Positions 33,069 to 42,875 are shown, counted from the stretch's first letter. The stretch is 64,000 nucleotides of DNA from Schlesneria paludicola DSM 18645 (GCF_000255655.1 NZ_JH636435.1:932209-996208); one strand, 5' to 3'. The notes: generated by a model not told the origin, from the letters alone. Numbers and translations are program-made.

Positions 33069-34541
33069 ATGCGTCCCGTTGTCGGTTCGTTGCTGACAGC
33101 ACTCGGTCTGATGATGGCCGCAGGGTGCGCATTGCCAGGTGGTTCATCACGCGGTACGGAAGGATCGGGGTTTCAGTCGAGACTTTCGTCCGAGAACGTG
33201 GATGCGGGATCAGAGCGCAGGCTCACATTCAAGAAGCCGCGAAGTGCGTCATCGTCTGTGGCGGATTCGGCCAGCGGCCAAGCCGACAAGCCAGCCTCCC
33301 GACGAATCCAAGCGGCATCAGATGAGTCTGAAGGACAAAATGGCGTCTCTGCGTTTACGGCGGGGCACTCATCCGATCATTCCCCCCAGCATCGCGACAC
33401 AATCCCATCGCCCCAGCTCAGTTTCGCGGAGGCCAGCGACGAGGACTCGGACACCGCTTTGGTTTCTCAAGTCAGGCATGTGGAACTGAAGGACAACAAC
33501 TCGAATCCGATCCAGTTGCAGGGACTGGATGTCGATGACGGAAGGACGCCTGAATCCGCATCAAAACCACTGATTTCGCCCTGGGATCAGACAGGTGACC
33601 GGGCCAAGAAATCGGAATCACGTCCGACGACTGTTGATCTTCAGACGATCACCGATGGGGCCCCTCGAAAATCGGCTGGAGTTGGTACCGAGAATCGACA
33701 ATCGCCATCGGGCCTTTCGCGCATGCCATACCCGGCCCCTGTGGAAGTCCTTAAGCAAGCATCGCGTGGCGGCGGGCTTCAACAGGCCTCCGCAACAGCA
33801 AGTTCAACCGCAACCCCCTCGGCGTCCTGGCAGGCGGACCTCGACCAATTGATCGCCCGCCTGGAACAGGATCTTGCCCGCCAACCCGCCGATGGCCCGA
33901 GTGAGCCTCATTTCGACGCAGTCCGAAAGCAGGCACATCTTCGACTACTCTACTTGATTGCGGAGCGTCAAGAAGATGCACTGACCGCCATTCCACTCGC
34001 GAGCACCGCCCAACAAGAATTTTGGCAGCAGATGATCTGGGCGTTGTCGAATTCCTTGGATGCGGAACAATTCCCCGACTCTGATGAACGAGCCGCACAG
34101 ACGCTGACGCCGCTAAGTTCCGCACTGCGTCAGATGCGGGAAGAAGCTCCTCTGTCGATCAAGAACATGTCCTTCTGCCGAAAAATCTCGTACTTCGGTA
34201 ACTACGATCGCTTCCCGCGGAATGAGTTCACACCGGGCTATGAAGTGCTGCTCTACACTGAAATCGAGAACTTCACCAGCACGCCGACTGTCGATGGCGA
34301 GTACCGAACATCGCTGAAATCGCTGATGGAAATCGCCGACGCGACCGGAAAGGTGGTCTGGACCAAAGGATTCCCCTCCACGGAGGACTTCTGCCGCAAT
34401 CCACGGCGCGACTATTTCCACAACTATCAATTCCATATCCCCGAAGACCTGCCGATCGGTTCATACTCGTTGAAGTTGACGATCGTGGATGAACTCAGCC
34501 ATAAACGGGTCTCGAGTTCGCTGGGATTCGTGCTGAAGTAG
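33069..34541 (+). CDS. Hypothetical lipoprotein
   Basis: A 490-residue protein beginning MRPVVGSLLTALGLMMAAGC, a lipoprotein signal with the lipobox MAAGC (Cys20). The middle, about residues 25-270, is low in hydrophobicity and rich in Ser, Ala, Asp and Pro, likely disordered. Residues about 250-490 are folded, with SWQADLDQLIARLEQDLARQ (helical), FWQQMIWALSNSLDAEQFPD, and a C-terminal domain with beta character: ISYFGNYDRFPRNEFTPGYE, VLLYTEIENFTSTPTVDGEY and LPIGSYSLKLTIVDELSHKR. The last part looks like an immunoglobulin-like or DUF-type module. I do not recognise the family. Possibly envelope-anchored. Monocistronic. Confidence 0.75.
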   Translation: MRPVVGSLLTALGLMMAAGCALPGGSSRGTEGSGFQSRLSSENVDAGSERRLTFKKPRSASSSVADSASGQADKPASRRIQAASDESEGQNGVSAFTAGHSSDHSPQHRDTIPSPQLSFAEASDEDSDTALVSQVRHVELKDNNSNPIQLQGLDVDDGRTPESASKPLISPWDQTGDRAKKSESRPTTVDLQTITDGAPRKSAGVGTENRQSPSGLSRMPYPAPVEVLKQASRGGGLQQASATASSTATPSASWQADLDQLIARLEQDLARQPADGPSEPHFDAVRKQAHLRLLYLIAERQEDALTAIPLASTAQQEFWQQMIWALSNSLDAEQFPDSDERAAQTLTPLSSALRQMREEAPLSIKNMSFCRKISYFGNYDRFPRNEFTPGYEVLLYTEIENFTSTPTVDGEYRTSLKSLMEIADATGKVVWTKGFPSTEDFCRNPRRDYFHNYQFHIPEDLPIGSYSLKLTIVDELSHKRVSSSLGFVLK

Positions 34542-34571
34542 GCCGCGCGCGACGCGAGCAGAAAAATCAAT

Positions 34572-34601
34572 GGCGACAGGCACCCTCCGGAGTCAGTCCC
34601 C
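34572..34601. repeat. CAGGCAC-containing quasi-palindromic segment
   Basis: GGCGACAGGCACCCTCCGGA followed by GTCAGTCCCC holds a perfect CTCCGGAG centre and pairs GAC...GTC around it. The CAGGCAC core and the GTCCCC end recall the palindrome at 3521-3613, so it may be a related but degraded dispersed element. Confidence 0.4.
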
Positions 34602-34666
34602 ACTCTTTCCCACCCCTGACGTCGCTCGACTCGCCTGAATCATTGACCGGATGAAAATAATTTCCT

Positions 34667-34692
34667 CGTTACCAAGTTCCCGCTTGGTAACG
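34667..34692. repeat. Palindromic element CGTTACCAAG...CTTGGTAACG
   Basis: Perfect 10-bp stem (34667-34676 with 34683-34692), TTCCCG loop, 23 bases ahead of the tilS start codon. The TACCAAG-CTTGGTA palindrome is of a type seen as dispersed small repeats in several bacterial groups. In this position it may also affect tilS expression by folding near the ribosome site. Confidence 0.5.
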
Positions 34693-34715
34693 CCTCTTGT
34701 TATCAAAGCCATCTC

Positions 34716-35708
34716 ATGTATCCGTTCCTGGACCACCTTCGAGCCGGACTTCGTCGCTGCGGCGTCGAACAGTCCCGGGTGCTGGTCGCGGTTTCCGGTG
34801 GTGCAGACAGCGTGGCCTTGCTGCGAGGCCTGGCCACGATCGCCTCAGAGTTTTCGCTCGAATTGACGGTGGCCCATTTGAATCATCGGTTGCGCGGTGC
34901 GGCCAGTGACGCGGATGCAGACTGGGTTCGCGCGCTTGCTGCAGCACTGGCATTGCCCTCACAGATCGGAACGGTCGCGCCGGACGAATGGAACGCAGTC
35001 GGGAAAGGGATGGAGGAGACGGCTCGAACCGTCCGATACCAATTTTTGGAAGAGACCGCAGCGAAGTGCGAAACGAGTGCGATCGCACTCGCGCACACTG
35101 CCGACGATCAAGCAGAGACCGTCCTGCATCACATTCTACGAGGAACAGGCATCGCGGGACTTGGTGGGATGGCGCCCGTACGAAAGTCCGAATCCGGATC
35201 GCGTTTGCTGCGACCGATGCTGAATATTCGTCGAAAACAGGTCGAACAGTTCCTGAGCCAACTGACGCAAGATTTCCGGATCGACGCGACAAATACCGAC
35301 ACCACGATGACCAGGAATCGACTCAGACATGTGGTGCTGCCACTGCTGCGGAACGAAATCAATCCCCAGGTCGATGCGGCGATCTGTCGCCTTGCGGAAC
35401 AGGCCACAGACGTCGAACAAATGGTTCGGCAACTCGCGAACAACCTGCTCGCACGTGCGTTGATTGATCAACAAGCGGATGCGTGCCGGATCGAGACGTC
35501 CGTTTTGTTTGACCAGCCAAGACACCTGGTGCGAGAGTTCTTCCGCGAGCTCTGGCGGCAACAACACTGGCCGCAACAGGCGATGACGTTTGAGCACTGG
35601 AACCGGCTTTGCGACATCCTCAGTAGTCGAGAGACAGTGACTTTTCCCGAACGAATCGAATCGCGTTTTCACGCCCTGAATTTGCTGGTCATTCGTCAGC
35701 TCTCCTGA
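34716..35708 (+). CDS. tilS: tRNA(Ile)-lysidine synthase
   Basis: A 330-residue TilS, which attaches lysine to C34 of the AUA-reading tRNA(Ile). The ATP pyrophosphatase P-loop is SGGADS (residues 27-32), followed by AHLNHRLRGAASDADADWV. Further family motifs are GTVAPDE, METARTVRYQFLEE and AIALAHTADDQAETVLHHIL, with RPMLNIRRKQVEQFL later. The protein is shorter than E. coli TilS (about 430). It has the catalytic domain and a helical part but appears to lack the C-terminal TilS-C domain, as in many non-proteobacterial enzymes. No ribosome site is obvious. The palindrome 23 bases upstream is noted separately. Confidence 0.95.
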   Translation: MYPFLDHLRAGLRRCGVEQSRVLVAVSGGADSVALLRGLATIASEFSLELTVAHLNHRLRGAASDADADWVRALAAALALPSQIGTVAPDEWNAVGKGMEETARTVRYQFLEETAAKCETSAIALAHTADDQAETVLHHILRGTGIAGLGGMAPVRKSESGSRLLRPMLNIRRKQVEQFLSQLTQDFRIDATNTDTTMTRNRLRHVVLPLLRNEINPQVDAAICRLAEQATDVEQMVRQLANNLLARALIDQQADACRIETSVLFDQPRHLVREFFRELWRQQHWPQQAMTFEHWNRLCDILSSRETVTFPERIESRFHALNLLVIRQLS

Positions 35709-36077
35709 ACGAATATTGACAACTCGAAATTGCAAGGCCGTCAAGAACGTTCGTAACGTCAATAGCCGTGCGCAAAGGATGCGGTCAATCGGAATCGACG
35801 GAGGGGCCAGCGACCTTGAACTTGCAAAAATGCCAGAAGCCTCTGTACGGCCAATTTCTGTGAAAAGATTCTCACATCGACGACGGACTGCGATTTGCAG
35901 GCCAATTCTTCCCAGCGAAAGGTTTCTTGAAACGCTCTGTTGATGGAACTCGCAAAAATGCGTTTCAGGAGGATGGGACGAGGCTTGCGTCCCACGGGAA
36001 CGGCACAAACGTCAACAGGCCTGCCGGACGGTGATTGATCTCAATTCATCGTTCGAAATGAACAGCGAGGCGATGCC
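35709..36077. other. Intergenic region after tilS
   Basis: 370 bases between tilS and the next plus-strand gene. Open frames here are short and unlike proteins. I see no hairpin or repeat worth naming. Confidence 0.5.
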
Positions 36078-37328
36078 ATGAAACCTCTGAAATTTCTGAT
36101 TCTGTTGTGGAGTATCAGCTCGCTTCTTCAACCTCGGGGACAAGCAGAACCACATAAGGTGGTGCCTCGTTCGCAACTGGCCGTTGATCTGATCAACCTG
36201 AAATCAGGACAGTCAGTACGCGGAGCAATCGTCGGCGCTGACGCCACGCGCATCACCGTTGTGGTCGCGCGCGATTGGTTGAAAGAGGCGTTGCCCAGCA
36301 TTTATTTGAAGGCCACCGCCGACGAAGACACTGTACAAAAACAAGTTTCCGACCAATTGCAAACAAGGTTGAAACAAGAACTCGAAACAGCACCGAACGA
36401 ATCCAGGCTCAAATTTTTCTTGAAGTCGGAAGAGGATCGAATCGGAGCAAGCTTGACGGGCACTCAATCTGTGGCGTCCTCGCAATTCGTCTGGGTCACA
36501 CTATCGCCCCATTCCATCGCGAAGGTGACGCGTGCGGCACCGGATCGGCTACGCCTGGCGGTATGGGCGTGGAGTGAGATGCTTTCCCACGTCGAAACGC
36601 GAGATTTTCACGATCTTGAGCGCGAACTGAAACAGCGCAATATCGAACCAACCGCGCCGGCTCCGGACCTGACTGCCAAGCTGCCGCCGCGTCAGCAGGA
36701 CGACCGAGAATGGGCGGCTCGATTGGCAATCCTCGATTACACGTTGTCAAAGCCAGTCAACTTCGAGGGGACGGCCGACGTGCTGATCCGATCCAACGGG
36801 GAACGTAACGAAATTAACGCGACACTGATCGTTTCGAAACTGATGCAGTCGCAAGCCGAATTATTCCTGAACGAGCTGATGTCCGAGCAAAATTCGGATT
36901 CGTCGCCGAACACCACCAGGAACTGGCTGAAATCTGCCGGGCGCGAAGCCGATCAGGAATCCGCTCGCGGATTGCGGGTCACCCAGGTTCTGGTGAAATC
37001 CGACGGGAAACAGGCCATTGTTGAGATGGCATTCGCCGCCCGAATGCCAGACAAGACCTGGGAAGTGATCTGGTCTCATCAAGAACTGCGGGATGGAACG
37101 GCACCAAGAGCCAATCTCGAGGCCAAGATTCTCGCCGATCCACAGCTGAAGCAACTCTTAAACACACTGTCTGCGACCGGCCTTAGCGCCAACGATCAAA
37201 TCCAGAAGGCAATTCGTTTCGGTGCCGCGACCATGGAAGCCCAGCAAGCCGCCGATACCCAGTTCATGCATTTTTGCGACCGCTACTCGAAACGTCTCGA
37301 CGCGCCACCGCTGACATGGTCGAAATGA
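36078..37328 (+). CDS. Secreted hypothetical protein
   Basis: A 416-residue protein with an N-terminal signal (MKPLKFLILLWSISSLLQPR, cut near QAEPH). Early segment LINLKSGQSVRGAIVGADAT then RITVVVARDWLKEALPSIYL looks like a small beta-barrel similar in layout to planctomycete SHD1/DUF-type modules that begin with a GxxxRG turn. The rest is helical and charged (QKQVSDQLQTRLKQELETAP), then mixed. GAGG lies about 9 bases before the ATG. I could not place it in a family. It is followed by the DUF1501 gene 120 bases on in the same direction. No functional context is evident. Confidence 0.75.
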   Translation: MKPLKFLILLWSISSLLQPRGQAEPHKVVPRSQLAVDLINLKSGQSVRGAIVGADATRITVVVARDWLKEALPSIYLKATADEDTVQKQVSDQLQTRLKQELETAPNESRLKFFLKSEEDRIGASLTGTQSVASSQFVWVTLSPHSIAKVTRAAPDRLRLAVWAWSEMLSHVETRDFHDLERELKQRNIEPTAPAPDLTAKLPPRQQDDREWAARLAILDYTLSKPVNFEGTADVLIRSNGERNEINATLIVSKLMQSQAELFLNELMSEQNSDSSPNTTRNWLKSAGREADQESARGLRVTQVLVKSDGKQAIVEMAFAARMPDKTWEVIWSHQELRDGTAPRANLEAKILADPQLKQLLNTLSATGLSANDQIQKAIRFGAATMEAQQAADTQFMHFCDRYSKRLDAPPLTWSK

Positions 37329-37449
37329 ATTTGAGCCGGGAATAATTCGGGATTCGCTCGTACTTGGGTCGCCAAAGCGAATATCATGTGGGGCGTGGTC
37401 ACATTGGCTTCACCCGCTGAAATCCCATCGCATTCTCGGATCATGATTC

Positions 37450-38901
37450 ATGAATGATTGGCCAGAACAGTTCGCGACGCGTGAGATAACTCGCCGACAT
37501 TTCTTTCAAGATTGCCGGGTTGGCCTCGGTGGGATGGCTCTGGGATCTTTGCTGGCAGGAGATCGCTCTGCGTTCGCCGAAACGCAGCCGCCGGGATTCA
37601 CTCCTGGCAGTCGCGGTCTGCACCGCCCCGCACGTGCCAAGGCCGTGATCTTTCTATTCATGGCTGGCGGGCCCAGTCAGTTGGAATTGTTTGATCCCAA
37701 GCCCAAGTTGCAAGAACTGAGTGGCCAGGTCATCCCAGAGTCCTACGTAAAAGGGAAACGGTTCGCCTTCATCAAACCTGATGCCAAGCTACTGGGAACG
37801 AATCGCAGCTTTCGACAGTATGGCGAATCGGGTGCGGTGATCAGTGAATGCCTTCCGCACCTGGGTACCGTCGCCGACGATATCTGTCTGGTTCGCTCGA
37901 TGTCCACGGATGTGTTCAACCATGGCCCCGCAAAGTTGTTCATGAACACTGGTTCGCCGCAATTCATGGGACGGCCCAGCATGGGAACCTGGGTCACGTA
38001 TGGGATCGGAAGCGAATCGAAGAATCTGCCGGGATTCGTCGTTTTGCAATCAGGACCACGCGGACCACGCGGCGGTGCCCCGTTATGGTCGAGCGGATTT
38101 CTTCCCACCAGTTTCCAGGGTGTGCCGCTTCGATCAGGCAAAGAGCCAATTCTGAACCTCGGAAATCCATCGGGCATCGATTCCAACCGTCAACGCGATT
38201 TCGTGTCCGCGGTGAATGACTTGAACCAGATGCGTCACGAAACAACGCAAGATCCCGAGATTGCGACTCGCATCGCCGCCTATGAAATGGCGTACCGTAT
38301 GCAGTCGAGTGCCCCAGAGCTGATGGACCTGGGCGGCGAGACGCGAGAAACCCTCGACATGTACGGGGCAGAGCCCGGCAAGCACTCGTTCGCGAATAAC
38401 TGCCTGCTGGCGCGACGGTTGGTCGAGCGGGGTGTGCGATTTGTGCAGCTCTATCACACCGACTGGGACCATCACGGCAACCCCGACACGGAACTCGGCA
38501 AGGCGCTCGATGACCGATGTCGCGAAGTCGATCAAGGTTCGGCCGCACTCGTTCGAGACCTCAAGCGCCACGGACTACTGGACGACACGATCGTCATCTG
38601 GGGTGGTGAATTTGGACGTACGCCGCAAGGCGAGGTCCGTGATTTACGAGGCCGCGACCACCACATCGAAGCGTTCACCATGTGGATGGCAGGCGGCGGC
38701 ATCAAAGCAGGCCAAACCATTGGGGCAACGGACGAAATTGGCTACTACATCACCGAAGATAAGGTGCACGTCCACGATCTGCATGCAACGTTGCTTCATC
38801 TTCTGGGAATCGACCACCTGCAACTGACGTACAAATTTCAGGGACGCAACTATCGTTTGACAGACGTCCACGGAAATATCGTCTCGAAGTTGCTCGCGTG
38901 A
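37450..38901 (+). CDS. DUF1501 domain protein with Tat-type signal
   Basis: A 483-residue DUF1501 protein. The N-terminus has a twin-arginine motif (ITRRHFFQDCRVGLGGMALG) and a hydrophobic stretch ending ...LAGDRSAFAE. Family motifs: VIFLFMAGGPSQLELFDPKP, GFLPTSFQGVPLRSGKEPIL, and VIWGGEFGRTPQGEVRDLRG with RDHHIEAFTMWMAGGGIKAG. The HxxD-type residues and the GGEFGRTP loop correspond to the alkaline-phosphatase-like metal site. As with the copy at 1651-3096, the DUF1549/DUF1553 partner usually encoded just upstream is missing. Exported and possibly acting on polysaccharides or sulfated substrates. Confidence 0.92.
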   Translation: MNDWPEQFATREITRRHFFQDCRVGLGGMALGSLLAGDRSAFAETQPPGFTPGSRGLHRPARAKAVIFLFMAGGPSQLELFDPKPKLQELSGQVIPESYVKGKRFAFIKPDAKLLGTNRSFRQYGESGAVISECLPHLGTVADDICLVRSMSTDVFNHGPAKLFMNTGSPQFMGRPSMGTWVTYGIGSESKNLPGFVVLQSGPRGPRGGAPLWSSGFLPTSFQGVPLRSGKEPILNLGNPSGIDSNRQRDFVSAVNDLNQMRHETTQDPEIATRIAAYEMAYRMQSSAPELMDLGGETRETLDMYGAEPGKHSFANNCLLARRLVERGVRFVQLYHTDWDHHGNPDTELGKALDDRCREVDQGSAALVRDLKRHGLLDDTIVIWGGEFGRTPQGEVRDLRGRDHHIEAFTMWMAGGGIKAGQTIGATDEIGYYITEDKVHVHDLHATLLHLLGIDHLQLTYKFQGRNYRLTDVHGNIVSKLLA

Positions 38902-38929
38902 CTCATGCAACGGATGTCCCGCGCAACAA

Positions 38930-40117
38930 TCAAGATTCTTGGGGACTGTCAACCTGAACTGCCGCTGCAATCTCCCCCGCGAATTGGCGAATTTTGGTGA
39001 CGGCGGCGACGATTGAATCTACGGCCGAAAGTTCGGCGAGTAGAACCGGATGATGGAGCGTCAGCATTCCTGCATCCGCGCGCGTCGCCTCGTTTAGTTC
39101 ATCCGCTCGACGAAAGCGTCGTGAAGCATGAATGAGGTGGAGTCCGCGAAATCCTGGATCGAGTGCAATTCCTTCCGCACGCATTGCAGCAGCGAATTGA
39201 TTTCGATTCATTCCTTGGAAATCACGGGACTCATACCGAAAGCCCACCTTGTAGTACGCTGGCTCGATCGCATCGGCGGGCACTTGTAGGAGTTCGAGTC
39301 CCGGAACATCCTTCAGCAGACTGGCCAGTTTTGCCACGAAGATGCGTCGCTGCGTGTTGAGGCGACCGAGTTGCTGCAGTTGCGGCAACAAGACTGCAGC
39401 CTGCATTTCAGAGAGTGGGTACGCGTCGTTCCCTCGCTGCGTGTAACGTTTAATACGTTCGGCAATGTCAGCGCGGCGGCTCAACAAGGCCCCGCCGCGT
39501 CCCGCCGTCAGCAGCTTACTTCCCCCAAAACTGTGCACACCGACATCCCCCCAGGTTCCCGCCTTGCGGCCAAAGACAATCGCACCAGGATTCTGACACG
39601 CGTCCTCGACGACTGGGATGCTCTGTGCCGCGGCGTGTCGGCAGACCTCTGCCATTTCGACGACACCACCATGCAAGTGCGACACAAGAATCGCGCGCGT
39701 ACGTGGTGAAACGGCTGCGGCAATTCTCGTAGGGTCGATCTGCCAGGTGACCGGATGCAGATCGATCAGAACGGGAACGGCTCCCAGGCACAGCACATTC
39801 TGAAAGTTCGCTTTAAAGTCGTAAGCGGCCATGATGACTTCGTCACCCGGCCCAACACCCGCGCCGCGCAACGCCAATTCGACCGCCGAGGTGCCACTGC
39901 TGCACAGGAGAACATGCTCAACACCGTGATCATCGGCCAACTGCCGCACCAGCTCCGGCACATGCGGCCCGTGATATCGGCCCCAATTCCCAGACATGAA
40001 CAGCTCTTCGAACACGGTACGAAGAGCCTGATCACTACGCGGCCATGTGGGCGCCCCCTGCGGAAAAACGGCCTTGCCGCCAAGGATTGCCGGACGGTGC
40101 AAGTCACTCAGGTTCAT
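38930..40117 (-). CDS. DegT/DnrJ/EryC1/StrS-type aminotransferase
   Basis: A 395-residue PLP-dependent sugar or amino-sugar aminotransferase of the DegT family. Marks: HVLLCSSGTSAVELALRGAG, then GDEVIMAAYDFKANFQNVL. The Schiff-base Lys is in VHSFGGSKLLTAGRGGALLS. The C-terminal part has QRGNDAYPLSEMQAAVLLPQ. A missing or altered substrate-specificity loop cannot be judged. It usually acts in surface polysaccharide or antibiotic-sugar synthesis. No other sugar-nucleotide gene is adjacent, although a sugar epimerase and a BY-kinase lie 15 kb away. Divergent from the COG0523 GTPase gene. Confidence 0.92.
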   Translation of the reverse strand: MNLSDLHRPAILGGKAVFPQGAPTWPRSDQALRTVFEELFMSGNWGRYHGPHVPELVRQLADDHGVEHVLLCSSGTSAVELALRGAGVGPGDEVIMAAYDFKANFQNVLCLGAVPVLIDLHPVTWQIDPTRIAAAVSPRTRAILVSHLHGGVVEMAEVCRHAAAQSIPVVEDACQNPGAIVFGRKAGTWGDVGVHSFGGSKLLTAGRGGALLSRRADIAERIKRYTQRGNDAYPLSEMQAAVLLPQLQQLGRLNTQRRIFVAKLASLLKDVPGLELLQVPADAIEPAYYKVGFRYESRDFQGMNRNQFAAAMRAEGIALDPGFRGLHLIHASRRFRRADELNEATRADAGMLTLHHPVLLAELSAVDSIVAAVTKIRQFAGEIAAAVQVDSPQES

Positions 40118-40232
40118 GCCGATATCGTCATCCCGATTTCATTGCGATGCTTGTTGCAGAATCGATTGCGATGTCTACTATCCTCTGGCTCACGCGCGAG
40201 CGTCAATTGACTTCCTTCATCGGAAATGCCCA

Positions 40233-41345
40233 ATGTCGAAGAATATACGATTTGTGATGGTCGGTGGATTCCTGGGTGCCGGCAAAACAACCACGCTCGC
40301 GCGTCTCGCGAAGCAATATACGTCTCAGGGTCTAACGGTCGGCATTGTCACGAACGATCAGGCTGCGGATCTGGTCGACACGAAATCATTGCGGTCGCAA
40401 GGATTTGAAGTTGGCGAAGTTGCTGGAGCCTGTTTTTGCTGTCGATTTGACGATTTGATCTCGACGATCGACTCCATCGGAAAAGGGCAGGCGCCCGATG
40501 TGATATTGGCCGAACCGGTCGGAAGCTGCACCGACCTTGTCGCGACGGTCATCCAACCGCTGAAGCAGCTCTACAAGGCCAGGTTTCAAATCGCGCCTTA
40601 CGGAGTCATTTTGAAACCGAGCCAGGGACGAAAGATTCTCAAGAACGAACCAGGAACGGGATTCTCGCCCAAGGCCGCCTACATTCTACAGAAGCAGTTG
40701 GAAGAAGCAGACCTTATTTTGATCAATCGCGTCGATGAACTATCCGCAGCAGAACTCGCAGAACTGCATACACTGCTGGATCAGCAGTATCCGCATACGC
40801 CGCGCCTCTCGATTTCTGCCAAAACGGGGCAGGGGTTTGACGCCTATTTTGAGTTCCTGGACCAGGTCGGCGATTTCGGTCGACGAATTCTGGACATTGA
40901 CTACGACATTTACGCTGAGGGCGAAGCCGAACTTGGCTGGTTGAACAGCAATGTCCAGATCTCATCAACGACGGAATTTCCTTTGGACAAACTGCTGCTC
41001 GAATTGATTGGTGTGTTGAAGCAACGGCTGGTGGAAGCGGGGCTCGAAGTCGCTCATCTGAAACTGATCGGCTTAAGTCCGGCGGCATTCGGTGTGGCAA
41101 ATCTGGTCAGTCGCGATTTGCCGCCGGAACTGTCATTGCCGTCTCACGCCACGACCCGAACCGTGGAACTGGTCGTGAATGCCCGGGTGGCATGTGACCC
41201 GGGTCTGCTGGGCGAACTGGCAGACGAGACGATCCGACAGGTCTGTTCGACCTATGCCGCAACGGCCCAATTCGGCGGAGCACAAATGTTTCGACCTGGC
41301 CGGCCCCAGCCAACCCATCGCATGAGTCGTGCGGGAAGCGTATAA
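40233..41345 (+). CDS. CobW/COG0523-type G3E GTPase
   Basis: A 370-residue G3E GTPase of the CobW/COG0523 family, probably a metal chaperone or insertase. Walker A is VGGFLGAGKTTTLARL, followed by the NDQAADLVDT region. The metal-binding CxCC motif is GACFCCRF. A guanine-specificity region reads LILINRVDEL (NRVD for NKxD). COG0523 proteins insert Zn, Co or other metals. The substrate is undetermined, and no B12-synthesis gene is near. The start at 40233 (MSKNIRFVMVGG) is preferred over an upstream frame that reads back into the divergent DegT gene. The radical SAM gene follows 145 bases on. Confidence 0.88.
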   Translation: MSKNIRFVMVGGFLGAGKTTTLARLAKQYTSQGLTVGIVTNDQAADLVDTKSLRSQGFEVGEVAGACFCCRFDDLISTIDSIGKGQAPDVILAEPVGSCTDLVATVIQPLKQLYKARFQIAPYGVILKPSQGRKILKNEPGTGFSPKAAYILQKQLEEADLILINRVDELSAAELAELHTLLDQQYPHTPRLSISAKTGQGFDAYFEFLDQVGDFGRRILDIDYDIYAEGEAELGWLNSNVQISSTTEFPLDKLLLELIGVLKQRLVEAGLEVAHLKLIGLSPAAFGVANLVSRDLPPELSLPSHATTRTVELVVNARVACDPGLLGELADETIRQVCSTYAATAQFGGAQMFRPGRPQPTHRMSRAGSV

Positions 41346-41489
41346 TCAGTTGTCCGTGAAAGATCGTGTTCGCCTTGTGCTGCCTTGGGCATTGAAACGA
41401 GGTGTTCGCTGTCCAAAGCGGAAAGAGAATTCCATTCAGCGAAATCCGACATCGCATCGCTGGAATCTGCTAATCAGGATCAGTGCCCC

Positions 41490-42725
41490 ATGTATCTGCG
41501 TATGGCCCGTCGTCTCCTGCTGGAAACCGATAAGCGTTTGCTGTGGAAGCTCGCATACAACTTTGGTTTCAAGGGAATGATGTCCGTTCAGCGGTTCAAA
41601 CGGCGGATGAAACGGGGCGAGTTTTTCCCGCCGTTCATCTACATCTCGGTCATCAATAGCTGCAACTTGCGATGTCAGGGCTGCTGGGTCGATGTCTCGG
41701 CCAAACAACAGATTATTGATGTCCCGGCGATGAATCGGCTGCTGAATGAAGCCAAGGAAGCTGGGAATTACTTCTTCGGAATCGTGGGCGGCGAGCCGTT
41801 CATGCATCCGCACTTGCTAGAGATCCTGGCCGCGCATCCCGATTGTTATTTCCAAGTCTTCACAAACGGGCATTTCATTACGCCTGAAGTCGCTGCCGAA
41901 CTGCGACGACTTGGCAACGTCACCCCCCTGATCAGTGTCGAGGGGACCGAAATTGTCAGCGATGAACGACGCGGTCGTCCGGAAGTGCTGTCGAAAACGA
42001 TGGAAGGCCTGAAGAATTGCCTGGAGCACAAGGTGATTACAGGAGTCTGTACCAGCGTTTGCCAGACGAACCTTGACGATCTGGTCAACGAAAAATGGCT
42101 GGATCGCCTGATCGAAATGGGCGTGATGTACTCCTGGTTCCATGTCTATCGCCCCATGGGCCCGAATCCACAGCCAGAACTTTCACTGAGCCGAGAGCAG
42201 CAACTGCGTATTCGCCGATTTGTCGTCGATATGCGTGTGCGCAAACCAATCGGAATTATCGACGCCTATTACGACGGGGAAGGGAAGGCTCTTTGTCCCG
42301 CGGCATCTGGACTGACTCATCACATCAACCCCTGGGGTGGAATCGAACCCTGCCCGATTATCCAATTCGCCAAAGACTCGATTCACGACACACGTCACAT
42401 TAAAGACGTGATTGGAAAATCCGAATTCTTACGTGATTTCCGACAGGTTGCAGCATCCGCCACGCGCGGCTGCATTGTGCTTGAACGCCCGGACTTGCTA
42501 CGGCAATTGGTCGTCAGCCATGAGGCAGGCGACCAGACAGCGCGGAAGTCGGCACTCGCCGAACTGACCAAGATGGATTCACGACCATCTCAGTACGGCC
42601 CTGGGCAAGAGATTCCAGAGCGCAGCTGGGTTTATCGATTCGCCAAGCGATTCTGGTTCAATGACTTCGGTGCCTATAAGTCGCTTGATGCCGCGACTGC
42701 CGCCCAGCAGTCCGCGTCGGTCTGA
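41490..42725 (+). CDS. Radical SAM protein
   Basis: A 411-residue radical SAM enzyme. The [4Fe-4S] motif CX3CX2C is CNLRCQGC, after a basic N-terminal region KRRMKRGEFFPPFIYISVIN. Other parts are GGEPFMHPHLLEILAAHPDC with the GGEP, and VFTNGHFITPEVAAELRRLG. C-terminal Cys residues (e.g. ALCPAASG, GIEPCPII) could be an auxiliary cluster as in SPASM/twitch proteins. Substrate unknown. The start could be the ATG at 41490 or a TTG at 41385. A weak AGGA lies about 14 bases before the ATG. Same direction as the COG0523 gene, 145 bases after it, so the two may form an operon. Confidence 0.88.
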   Translation: MYLRMARRLLLETDKRLLWKLAYNFGFKGMMSVQRFKRRMKRGEFFPPFIYISVINSCNLRCQGCWVDVSAKQQIIDVPAMNRLLNEAKEAGNYFFGIVGGEPFMHPHLLEILAAHPDCYFQVFTNGHFITPEVAAELRRLGNVTPLISVEGTEIVSDERRGRPEVLSKTMEGLKNCLEHKVITGVCTSVCQTNLDDLVNEKWLDRLIEMGVMYSWFHVYRPMGPNPQPELSLSREQQLRIRRFVVDMRVRKPIGIIDAYYDGEGKALCPAASGLTHHINPWGGIEPCPIIQFAKDSIHDTRHIKDVIGKSEFLRDFRQVAASATRGCIVLERPDLLRQLVVSHEAGDQTARKSALAELTKMDSRPSQYGPGQEIPERSWVYRFAKRFWFNDFGAYKSLDAATAAQQSASV

Positions 42726-42875
42726 TCTGAAACGGCCGTTTTTCTGGCGCGAGTCGGCTGATCGAACGCGCCGTCGCTTCCTTGAGAACCGTCACTGACT
42801 TGAGGCATCAAGAACTGAAGAGATCATCTGTGCGCAACAGTTGATTTCCAGAAGAAGTGCTCGGCGGAATGCACT

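Noticed and set aside
41339-41346. TATAAT at the end of the COG0523 gene
   Set aside because: No matching -35 element at the right spacing, so not called as a promoter for the radical SAM gene.
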